Positions 36,988 through 47,736 of a stretch of 64,000 bases of DNA are shown here, piece after piece. Made by a program: the position numbers and the translations under genes. Position 1 is the first letter of the stretch. Each line of letters opens with the position of its first letter. The stretch lies in contig OZ037768.1 in the NCBI GenBank assembly GCA_964035545.1, positions 21,294,200-21,358,199 of the forward strand, in the 5' to 3' direction. The notes below the pieces were generated by a model. It was not told where the DNA came from. It saw nothing but the letters and a program-made list of their open reading frames with translations, and did not search any database. The DNA is from Bugula neritina (lineage: Eukaryota > Bryozoa > Gymnolaemata > Cheilostomatida > Bugulidae).

Positions 36988-38089
36988 GATTTACTTGTTT
37001 CCAACAGCTACAGAGAAATACTTGATGAATTATAAAATCTTGTTAGCTATGGCTCAGTATTTATATCAGAACGCTTGCTACCCGCTGGGGCGGAACGCCT
37101 TCGGTGGTCACGTCACAGATCAACACGAACTACGTTCTTGTTAATCATTTCAGATCCTTTCCGGCCAACTTACAGTGGAATTCCTGTTTTAGAAATGAAC
37201 TTGTAGTATAGCCATTACTTCCATGTAATAAATATGTGAATAATAAGGCATTCAATTCTAGCTATGTTCAAATTAAGTCATGGTTTCCTGTAATTCACAC
37301 ATTCTGTTGGTTTCCAACGGTTACTGAATTGTTATATAACTAATCAATGCTGTGCAAGTTTTGTAATGAAAAATAATATACAAGTCACAGCAAGTGAAAT
37401 AACAACTTTATTTACAAAACAAAATAAAATTTGACAAATAATAAATAATTTGAATTAAATAATAAATAGCTGATTATAAGCTGCATAGATATAAATAATA
37501 TCTCAACAATTGCATTAGAAATTTTGCAAAACTGTGACTAAAGCTAATAGTATTTTGGTAAGAGAGAAGAGATTTTATGCGGTTGGCACATTACAGAAGT
37601 ATCATATATACATGACTATAACATCTGACCCCAACCAGTAAACTACACCCTGAAGGAATCAGACAAAAGGTCAAAGGTTAGCCTCAAGCTTGCACCTATG
37701 ATTTGGGCTACAGTGCATATTGTTTATTCATTTCAAAAAGATATTTAAATTATATAGTGATGAGACAAGCACCTATTTCATCAGGGGCACACAATTACAT
37801 GCACAGCAGTATCGTATATACAGCATAAAAGCATAAGAAAACCAACTTATTGGTGTTGAGAAAATAACCTTTTGACTTTGCCTCTAGTAAAATGAGAAAG
37901 AGCTATTTCATCCTTCCCAGAAGTCAATATAAAGATTGTATAAATAACAGTGAAGCTATTTTATGATGTTGACAGTGAGGTAGACATTCAGCTCATGGAG
38001 GTCCTTTCTTGAACTACTTAAAAACGGCGGAGTTACACTCAAATCACCTGTGAGAGAGTCAAGTTATACTCAAGTCACCTGTGATACAG
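36988..38089. other. Intergenic and PDP 3' UTR
   Basis: No coding exon seen. The right part is 3' UTR of the phosphatase gene. A minus-strand AATAAA (TTTATT at 37407-37412) suggests a UTR of about 700 bp. Just past the stop codon, at about 38050-38100, a short CAAGTTATACT-containing segment is duplicated. Confidence 0.5.
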
Positions 38090-41000
38090 TCAAGTTATAC
38101 TTCGGTTTCCTGTGAGGTATTCTTCATTAAAGTATATGACAGTAACAGTAATGTCGTCTCTGTAAAGCCTCGGGTTGGGGTGAGACAACATGGCCGACAA
38201 TTGAAGATGACTCAGACCCTGGTCGGGGGTCCCTCCGAGTGCATTCCGAATCAAATGTGTGGCGCAGTTTAAATCCTCTGCTCTCTTTGCTATGTTTTTC
38301 TACAAGACAATAAGTCAGAGTATTTTCTCTGTAGACATCGCTGCAGTCATAGCGATACACGTAGAGCTGAGTACACAAGTCTATATTACAGATTATACTG
38401 GGAATAGATAGGTAGTTATAACATGCATAAGTGGGGAGTTTATGTAAAGTTGTATGCATGTTGACACACAGTATTGCTTTATTATATTGGATTTGTCCGT
38501 CTTAGTTTGGAGAATGAATCAAACCTGGCAATTCTGAAATTGACTGAAAATTTCAGAAAATAGCCTAATCTTTACATTCAATAGCAACTTTCATAGCCAG
38601 CACTACGAGCAAGAGACATAACTCCAAGGTAAGAAATAAAGAGACAAAATTAAAGGAAAATCAGGACAAAAATGAACTTTTTTTCAGGTATAAAAATATA
38701 TAGTTTGCAACAATAAATAAAAGAAATAACATGCGTAAAAGAAGCTTATTTCCTACAATTTAACATAGTGATCGCAACTCTGACTAATAACTGGCAAGAG
38801 CTACATATTTGCTTCAGAAATAAAAACTTCAACAGACACACCTTTCTTATCTTGAGGCGTTCGTTCAGCTCCTTCAGCTGCATGCTCCTGTCTTTAGGGA
38901 GTTCAAAGTCTTCAATAGTCTGAGCTCCATCCATGTGATCAGCCACCAGCTTTATCACCCTGTCTTCCCGGTCCTTAAACATGTTCCACAGGCCGTCTGT
39001 GGCCAGCACCAGGAACTTATCCTTAGGTCTAAGGTGATGGTAGAGAACCTGGAGGGGGGGGGGGTATAGAGAGTGTCCATATATTGCTGTAGATTTCTTA
39101 GATTATGGCAAAACAAGTCTTACAACATGTATACATATCAATTTTATACTCTATAGTGTACTAATAATGCATACTGTATACCTACTATATAGTGCATAGT
39201 ATGCATTAAATTCATTATAAAACAAAACTTCTTAGGCATACAACATCAAAACAGTATGTAAGATGAAAGGTAATAAATCTAAGAATACTATATTACTGCA
39301 TGAGCAAAGTGTGTCAGGGATTCTTCAATTGTATTTCATAAACCAGAAATAAAGGCTAAGTATGTAAAAGTTCAACTGTGCATATAGACAGACAGGCAGC
39401 CTTTCCTATCAAACAAAGTGAAGTGCTAGTGCAGTGCTGTACACGTATATATCCACAAAGGCCACACCCACCTCAGGCTTCGCTATGAGGTAAGGGGGCG
39501 TGTAGTAATTCTTCGGAGGCATGTAATAACTTGGAAACGGGCCAACTTCCTCCTCGTGCAGACGGAGGGATCTCACAGCGGCTTCCGTGTCCTTCAGCAG
39601 CTTGGCAGGAAGTTTCAACCTGTCACGCAGTAACACCATACTTATACTGTACGAGTCTACAGCACCTGTGTGAGCAATTGTGACTCTGGTGTATCTATCT
39701 AGTGGGTTGGATTGTGAAGTGAGAAAAAAAAGTTGAATATAATAAATTAGAAAATTACAAAAAATGTTTAAGATATGCTTTAAAAGGCCTGCAGTAGATG
39801 GAGAGAAGTATAATTTTTGCTCAAAGCGAGTTTTTTGTTTAACATTCGGGTTTGAAGCTTAAAGGTCTCATTTGCACAGGCAGACAACTTTCCACGATAA
39901 AATATTCACTAGAACTAAATCCATTTTAAAAACCCGCAACTTTGCACCCAACTCAAACTGAACCGTAACTTATATACATTGTAGTAGCAATAGAGCTCAA
40001 CTAAGGGTAAGTCATCAATTATTCTGAACCTGAACTCACCACATGCTGTTTGGTGCACAATACAAAAAATATATAAAAACAATTTCGCAACAATTAAACC
40101 TCAAAGATGAGTTGTGAAAGTTGTTTATCAACAGTAATAAGACCACAACATTGATAAACAGCCCAGGGGAAAAGCAGCATGAGCTGTTAGACAGAACAAT
40201 ACACGAGGGTGTAGAGAAAACAGACTTCTGGTTAAGCTGTGAATACTAATTAATACTAGATAAAATCAGACATCTAGGATGTGGTCTGGCAACAGTTATT
40301 GCACCACCATCAACAAAACAAAGACAATAAATATTGCCTTTACTAGTGATGACAATTATTAGGTTAGGAAAGGGAAATACAATACTGCTACTTAGGCAAC
40401 ATCGACTGTTGAGGACTTCCCATGTGAATAAAGAATTTAAATCAAACAGTTGCTGCGACTAACAGACCTGAAATCTCCGAATGTCCTTGTCGGTTCAATC
40501 ACACCCAGCAGTCGGCCATCTTTCATCAGACTTCCTGTCTCGTTGAGATGTGCTTCTCTCAGCCTAGACTGTAAAAATATGCGACTAATAAGATGGGACA
40601 ACTTCTTGCTGACATACAGGGGACAACTCCATAATAACTAGATGGGACAACTCTCTAGTTTGATATTTCAAAGTAAAATAATATGTAGATCTTAACAGTG
40701 TAATCTACTGCAGCAAACTTACAAGCAAAATTAATAACATATAATAGACATCATTGTAGTTTAGGTAGAACCTGTTTTTATAAAATAAATATTTTTCCTA
40801 TAAACATGTGATCAGGATTTTGCTCTGGGGATTCGCAATTTCACTTAATGCTATCTCCGTGGAGAAAATAAACAATTATCTTTCAAGGCTTGACTTTATT
40901 GACATTAAGAACTATTGCTGATAGTATCCAAAGTTTAAATTAGGTTTACTCCAATTCAAGGTGCTTTCTTTGTAAAAAAAAACAGCAGTGCCTAAGCATT

Positions 41001-43774
41001 TACGTCCTATTTATATCACTCACCAGCTAGTCAGGATATTACTTATAGCTCAGGTGTTTCATATAAAGCTAACTAATAGTGAAACAAATATTAAAAATTA
41101 TTTTACACGCAGATGCTGTTGATAAACGCACAATGTACCTTTTCAGCTTCATTGTCAACATGGTGAGCTTTAGCTAAAGATTTGGCTTGCCATGTACCAT
41201 CTTCGTTGCGGGTGCCTACCACTGCCCCGCAATCTCCTAAGTTGGCTACGTGCAGATGAGGCCCGTCTATATGTGCAATTAAAGCACAGCAACCTGCTCG
41301 AGTCAATAGAAAGCTATTATTTGTAAGACACCATTTAGTCATTAGCAGTATGACTAAGTCCATTGAAGACTAATGAAAGATGAGTTTCACAGCTAATGCA
41401 ATAATTGATTATTAAAAATCATAATAGAGCTTAAAAGCCTAAAATACAATAACTCTCAACAAGAGTCAGCAAGAGTGAATATTTAATACTTCAGTCATCT
41501 AATTTTTTGCAGGGCAAAAATTTGTGAGTTCATGGAACGATGAAAACTAAAGAAATATTTAAAAATATTATTTGTCACCCATAATGTTTGTGACAGACAC
41601 ACCACATGTTTGTGATCCAGTCTGATTTATGCAAATAAAGACATTATTGTTAACTGAGAAATACTAAAAAGCATTCTGCTTGAACACAAATGATCAAGAA
41701 AAGTGAGACACTTCCCTCAGAAATGAAATAGTCTAGACCAGGGTCGTTCAACCTTTTTAGACTGAGGGCCACTGAAATGGAATATTCGGGTGTGAGGGCT
41801 ACATTGTAAACTTCAGTTTGAGCTGGGGGCCACAGCATCAGTCTTTTTCAAATTACTTTTTTCCAAATTCCCATGAATCATTATATAATGAAGTCAAATA
41901 ACTGCTGCAGGCTGCATGTTTTGTTGAATGTATACAAAAACAGCATTATATATGTGTGAAAACTATTCTATTTATCATGCCTTTAAGGGCCACATAAATG
42001 TAGGCTGGGGGCCACATCCGGCCCTGGGACCGCCTGTTGGACAGTCCTGCTCTAGACTCTGGAGCAGGAATGTGGCCCTCTAGGGCATTAAGCTAAAATT
42101 AGTTTTTACACATATACATGAATTAGAGTAGAAAATCACCTTTCAAATGTCTTATTTCTACACATGCTACAGCACATGCAGTCTGAAGTAACTATGTGGA
42201 CTTAATTGTGTAATGATTCATAAAATCTTGGATTAAAGTAATTTTAAAAACCCTTATACTGTGGCCCCCCAGCTCAAACTGACGTTTACAATGTGACCCT
42301 CACCAACGGAAAAAATCCCCTTTCAATGGCCCGCGGTCTGAAAAGGTTGAACACCCCTGGTCTAGAGTAATGGATAGTAGACCTGAGAGAGCAATAGTAA
42401 GGAGCTGAGTGTTTAGTTTTCCATCTGCAGGTCGGAAAGCCTCGTCCTCCAAGTCTTTATCCAATCTTAGAAATGCCGACTGCAGCGCTTTTTCCATCGT
42501 GAAGTTTGTGTCCCAATCTGAGATGGAAGAGATGGCGTCTTTAGTGTAGTTTAGTATAGCATCTCTGTAGAGATCACGGTTTTCCTATGACAATAGATGA
42601 GCATAATTTTTAAGTTAAATACATAACCACATCTATTAAGTTGCTACGTCTTTGCAGATTAATCTACTAGTAGACTTTAAAAGTTGTGAACAAATTATCA
42701 AGCGGAAGGCAAGAAAAATAATTTAAAACAAATTTATGAGTAATCTTCGCATAACAAGGTTGTGCTACTTATTGTTGCAAAATAAAATCAAGAAAATTAA
42801 TAGACATTTATAGATATTTTGTAATTCGTATCAACAGCCTATCAAACAATTTCAAAAAGGTTGCTATATTATAATAAGCAAAGTTATTATGCCACAGAAT
42901 TACTCACTGAATTGAAATAAGTTGTATTGTGGGTGAGAAAATTGACCAGCTTCAGTTCACTACTTGGATCTTCCATGCTATGATAAAACTGTTTGATTTC
43001 AGAAGCATTGAGCAAGTTGATGGCAATATAATTGAAAATTCTTTCACTAACGGCCTGAGCATTAGCCACGCCGGCGTGGCCATCAAATATGCCAAACAAG
43101 TAACCGTCCGTGGCATTACAGTAGCCTTCGGAGTTGCGATCTTCTATCGGGGTGTTGGCCGCAAGTCTACTGCTTTCAAACCTGTTGTGAAAACAGGACA
43201 GTTTATTATTTAGTGACATATTACCACAGCAAAGTCGTACATGGAGCTTTTGCAGGGTATACTGTAAATAAACTGTAACTAAGCACAAAAAATTAACAAA
43301 AACACTATATAACTCAAAAACACATAAAAAAGTATTATGGTATATATTATTGTATAACTGTAACATGAAATATGTAAGTCGATTCAAATTTAACCAAACA
43401 TAGTAAATGATTTAACTATCAGTCTGAACAGTAACTCACACAAAAATTTATTATTTGTTTTAAAAGCAAATTAAGACAGGATATTTTTGCTTTAAGGCAT
43501 AGAACAATAAGAGTAGATAACTTCAGTAGCACAATATTTTGAGTAATAATTACAAAACTCGCTACCTTGATATGGCCTCATGATTAATTTCCATGACCCG
43601 CTCATTTCCTCGCAGTATCTTTGTGACCTGCGCCTTGGTGAGACGAGGATATGCAAAGTGTGGATCTGCGGGGTCAAAGTGAGCGTGTCTGACTGACACA
43701 TACTTCAACAGGTTTTCAATAGAGCTGCTTCTGTTTGGTTTACCATGATGCAACACACGTTTCCATAGAGCCAT
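38090..43774 (-). CDS. PDP1: Pyruvate dehydrogenase phosphatase, catalytic subunit (PP2C family), 501 aa
   Basis: Exons in transcript order: 43774-43566, 43181-42908, 42584-42383, 41293-41139, 40568-40468, 39619-39472, 39048-38842, 38299-38090, all in phase. The protein is a Mg/Mn-dependent PP2C phosphatase that dephosphorylates and reactivates the pyruvate dehydrogenase E1 subunit in the mitochondrial matrix. Metal-site motifs are all present: IED at about 82-84, FDGHAG at 102-107, GDCGAV at 248-253, TDGLW at 380-384 and RDDITV near 479-484. PDP-specific stretches (NYYTPPYL, QAVSERIFNYIA) separate it from other PP2Cs. The N-terminus MALWKRVLHHGKPNRSSS is basic and could be a mitochondrial presequence. 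Length is close to vertebrate PDP1/2 (about 530 aa). The first coding exon follows an acceptor at 43781-43782, so a 5' UTR exon lies upstream and was not found. I cannot tell PDP1 from PDP2. Confidence 0.93.
41739..42049. mobile_element. hAT-like MITE, copy A, in a PDP intron
   Basis: A 311-bp non-coding element with terminal inverted repeats: left CAGGGTCGTTCAACCTTTTT, right (reverse complement) CAGGACTGTCCAACAGGCGG. It is flanked by an 8-bp target duplication, GTCTAGAC (41731-41738) and CTCTAGAC (42050-42057), 7 of 8 matching. Eight-base duplications and CAGGGGTGT-type ends are hallmarks of hAT elements. The interior is rich in GGGCCAC words. Confidence 0.8.
42065..42359. mobile_element. 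hAT-like MITE, copy B, adjacent to copy A
   Basis: A 295-bp element starting CAGGAATGTGGCCCTCTAGG, whose right end (reverse complement) reads CAGGGGTGTTCAACCTTTTC. The 8-bp flanks are CTCTGGAG (42057-42064) and GTCTAGAG (42360-42367), 6 of 8 matching. It shares family-type ends with copy A. It lies just inside the PDP intron, 16 bp from the 3' edge of the 202-bp exon. Confidence 0.75.
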
Positions 43775-43984
43775 ATGAAGCTGGGAGTACACTTACATGT
43801 AAATTTATTTGATACACACCAATGTCTAATTGCTAGAGCTTCAAGCCCCTTAGAAAAAAGTACTGATGCATAATCAGAATGGAATGGTGGTAGGTTTAGA
43901 TTATTCAGGCCCCTAAACTCGTTTACAATAATTATTTCAAATTAAAAACCAAACTCATACTAAAAAGTAAAAACTTAAACTGCT

Positions 43985-44230
43985 GTCACTGTTGGTGTCT
44001 GTTCTAATGCCTAGCACTAGCAGTTGTATCACTAGTAGTAGTACCTCTACCACTGGTACTATTACTATTAGTATTAGTAGTACTTTCACTCTGACTCTGT
44101 ATAGTAGTAAGGTAGCGAGGCTCAGGCTGAGAGTGAGTAGTACCACTACCAGAGTACCAGTACTAGTAGTCAAACTCAATTACTATTAGTATTAGTGTAT
44201 TACTATTACTATTAGTATTAGCCTGTAAGA
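43985..44230. repeat. Cryptically simple TAGTA/ACTAT-rich tract
   Basis: Irregular runs of AGTAGTAGTA, ACTATTACTATTAGTATTAG and related words. Similar composition recurs at 49365-50350. Open frames through it are artefacts of the repeat. Confidence 0.8.
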
Positions 44231-44244
44231 CTAAGAGTAAGACT

Positions 44245-44301
44245 AAGAGGAACCAAAATAGACACAGTAAGTCACTTACTGTGTCTATTTTGGTTCCTCT
44301 T
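44245..44301. repeat. Perfect 28-bp inverted repeat with 1-nt spacer
   Basis: Arms 44245-44272 and 44274-44301, starting AAGAGGAACCAAAATAGACA, are perfectly complementary around a single C. This is a near-palindromic hairpin. Confidence 0.95.
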
Positions 44302-44302
44302 G

Positions 44303-44493
44303 AGTGAGTGTAACTGACTTAATCTTACAGCTTTAGATACACTTGCACTTGCAGTTACTAGCAACTGTTGCACTGCAGTCTGGGTTACTTACACTTACTA
44401 AGTGTAAGTAACCCAGACTGCAGTGCAACAGTTGCTAGTAACTGCAAGTGCAAGTGTATCTAAAGCTGCAAGATTAAGTCAGTTACACTCACT
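44303..44493. repeat. 94-bp inverted repeat with 3-nt loop
   Basis: Arms 44303-44396 and 44400-44493 are complementary with one mismatch, around a 3-nt loop (ACT). The arms start AGTGAGTGTAACTGACTTAA. The structure abuts the 28-bp palindrome. Confidence 0.95.
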
Positions 44494-45320
44494 GTCAGTG
44501 TTAGTAACTGTAAGTGTAGGTCAAAGTGAAAATGTTAAACTTAAAGTTAACGAGTAGTTTACTAGTTAATCTAAATAATAAATATCTAAACTTACTTTAA
44601 AACTCTTTGACTTTAGGATTAACTCAATTTATCAGGTGCAAAAAAAATAAATTATATCTTTCAATGATGCCAGAAGGTAAAATTTATAGAATAATTGTAG
44701 CGGCTATAACTAGTATTAGGAGAGCTAAAGAAAGAAACCTTTCTCATGTCATTTTCATTTTTAGGTTTCCATTGCCAGTGATTATGGAATAGCTAATAAC
44801 ATTCAAAGGCTAAATTCTAAAATATTGCATAATTTAACGGTGCGAGGTGCCACCACAAGCCTTGGTTTAAAACTCGGGATCTTGGCTAATAAAATTGTTA
44901 AAAATGGCGTTTACTGACTCGCTGCTTACAGTTACAAGACTGAGTGAGCATGCAACTCCTACAACAACATTAATACTACGTGTGAGACATTTTTTACCAC
45001 TGCACACGTATTTGGTCATTATTATAAAATATATTTTAGCTAGACAGAAAAATCCTACCGTTAGTTGAGTTGCACTCTAAAAGTAAAATGCGTTTGAACC
45101 CAGGGTGTTCTACACAAGCAGATAAACACTGCAGCTGTTTACCAGTTTTCCATTTACCCTAAGAAAAAACAGGTTTATTTGAAATAATTCAACTCAAAAT
45201 TTAACTGATTCATGAAACTTTATTTTCACATAGAGATGAAAAAGATAGATATCATAACATATATCGGAAATGCACAAAACCAGCAGACACTTGAACTATA
45301 AATTAAAAAAACTAAATTAT

Positions 45321-47736
45321 TTAGGTGTTGTGAGTAAAGTGAAGCAAATCAACTAAAACGGGCGAGTCCACAGGTGCATTAGTAAATATACATCCGACAA
45401 ATGATTTCGTGCCCCATTTATGGTGCTTGATGACTTTACAGCAACCAAGATCCTCAATCTCAAAGCCAAAGTGGCGATACCGTTCATCCGTCTCAAACAT
45501 GGTGTCAGTAGTGTGAGGTCCAAGGGCCTACATAAGAGCATTGTGACAAGCTACATACATACGGTGATTGTTAGCTACAGTCACTAAGTTAAAAGTGCTG
45601 CATAACAGGTACAACCACAAGTTTTGTATAGTTTGCTAAACTGAAATAAAAAAAAGCTCAAGACAGGCGAAAAAGAAAATATTATTTAGTAGAAAATTAA
45701 AACTTCTCTCTTATAAACTTTTAATATAATAACCAATTTATTATAATCCTACATTTGAGGTATGAAGGAAAAAAACTATTTTTGGCAAAGAGCATTTCCA
45801 TGTTTGTAAATCTTTTAAAAACAAATTACTAGTAACATTAATATGCATAGGAACATTATTTTTTGTAATGAGATTAAGGATACATGCAGCTGTTCAACAT
45901 TACAACTAGCCAATGGTGAGTGACTTATAGAAAGAAACTAGCCAATGATGAGTGAGTTGCAGATGGAAATTAGCCAATGAATAGATAGAAACTATACATT
46001 GAGAGTGATGCATAGAAGGTAATTATACAACATAAGCAGCCTAGCGTACTACAGACTGTAAACCTTGTAAGCTAATGCGACAGAGGAAAAATTGTGTCCT
46101 CACATGACGGTCACTTACCGGTTTACCGGAGCAGACGTCCAGGAAGTCAGCCCAGAAACCGGCGTTAGTGAGAGCTGAGCAGAGCTCCTTGGCTGCCTCA
46201 GAGTAGAGCGCTAGGAGAGCCTCTCTTTCAGATTCTACTTTCTCCGACCAGCCAGACATATCATTCTCCGTTTGCTGACACAGGCTTACGATGGTGAAGT
46301 CCCCAGACATAATATTACTCTCAGGAAACAGCAGCTGGAAATCTGCAGACATAATAGATGACTCACAGCAAAATAAATCTACAATATCTATGCAGAAGAT
46401 GATCTCCTGAGTAGCAAAAAGTATATATGCTATTAGAAACACTGCATTAGTTGCGATACAAGTTGAATGCAGTTTTAGAGGATTTTGCTTTCAGTAGTAA
46501 ATCTCACCTTTTCTAATTAACACAGGACATTCTTGTACTTTCATTTCCACGTCGAAGTGTTTTATATCACTGGAGTCTTCCCTCTTGTCCATCTAAAGAG
46601 ACACATCGCATTCAATCAACCAACATAATTCTAGTATATTCCTACACTGATAGTCACTAATAGCCACCAGTTGCCTTATTCACTAAGAATCAATAGCCAC
46701 CAGCTGTATTAGTATTTTAAAGTAAGTAATTGTATTAGTCACTGATAGTCACTGATAGTCAGCGTACCATAAAGCTCTGTCTCATGTTGAACTGTGTGAC
46801 GGCGGCAGCTTGACCGAGATGCCTCTTGCCGGTGGTGAGCATATCCACGTCCACCGCTGGTTTGGATTGGGCCAGGACAGTGTTGGAGGTGAGGGTCGTA
46901 TCTAAATAGGATGGTCCTACGTTACCAGGCAGAGGGAACCGCATCTGATAGTACGGGTTCAACCAGAGCTCTCGGTCCGGCCACACTTTCTGGTCCTCTA
47001 CAGGAAACACCAGTTTTTGCTTAGATTAGACAAGTTTCCAGACAATTTTGGAGCTAGACAACTTCAAAAAAGCACTTCAGAGTAGAATATCAAAGGCTAG
47101 AAACTAGTAAATAAGATTAACCAATTGATTGGTGCATCTTTATATGCTGATCAAATATTATACTGTTTAAGCACAAGGCAATAGATAAAAGATTCATCAA
47201 TTCATTTTGACCACAATTATCCACACAAACAATGGCATAGTTTTTAGATACTATCTATGCTTTCACAATTATATTTCTTTAGACAAATGTGCACAAGAAT
47301 AGTAGATATGTGTGACTTTAAAAAGTATGTGAAACCCCTTACCACGATCACCTTTCTCATAGTAGAAAGGATCTTTGGGTGGATTTGAGTCACAAGAACG
47401 CATGAGTTTGACACATGATATGATAGTTCGGAGACCTGCTACACTTCGTACTATGGCTTTCTTCTGGCTAGCTACCTGCGGTGTATACAATAGACTATTT
47501 TCTAATGTCCATGTTACTCAATTTATAATTAAGAGTTGTGCCCTCTCGGCAGGTACATACTTCAACCATATTATATACAATAGCACTGCAGAAACTTTCT
47601 ACTATCAAAGTTATGGATTATCACACCATGTCTTTAGTTCAAAAATTTAGAAAAGAAAGCTTGAAGTTCAAATATAGTGATGTTGAAACGAAAATTCATG
47701 TTTAGGAATGAAATAATCACAAACCAGAGCAGCCAT
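45321..47736 (-). CDS. MMADHC: MMADHC homologue (cblD), cobalamin trafficking protein, 296 aa
   Basis: Exons in transcript order: 47736-47725, 47475-47343, 46997-46768, 46592-46508, 46342-46119, 45527-45321, all in phase. The 296 codons equal the human length. MMADHC accepts cob(II)alamin from MMACHC and routes it to cytosolic methionine synthase or mitochondrial methylmalonyl-CoA mutase. Diagnostic stretches are [63 protein letters not shown] and [11 protein letters not shown]. The LGCCKV motif (Cys257/Cys258) includes the cobalt-coordinating cysteine known from the human protein. The N-terminus [20 protein letters not shown] is basic and fits a mitochondrial presequence. The first coding exon holds only four codons (MAAL), so this start is the least certain part. 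The gene lies upstream of PDP on the same strand with a 1.5-kb gap; they are separate transcription units. Confidence 0.92.

Larger units (their letters stand above)
43781..45320. other. Low-complexity spacer between MMADHC and PDP genes
   Basis: No coding exon recognised. 43985-44230 is built of ACTAGTAGTA and TATTAGTAT words. Two fold-backs (listed separately) occupy 44245-44493. The rest is ordinary AT-rich sequence that should contain the PDP promoter and 5' UTR exon. Confidence 0.5.
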
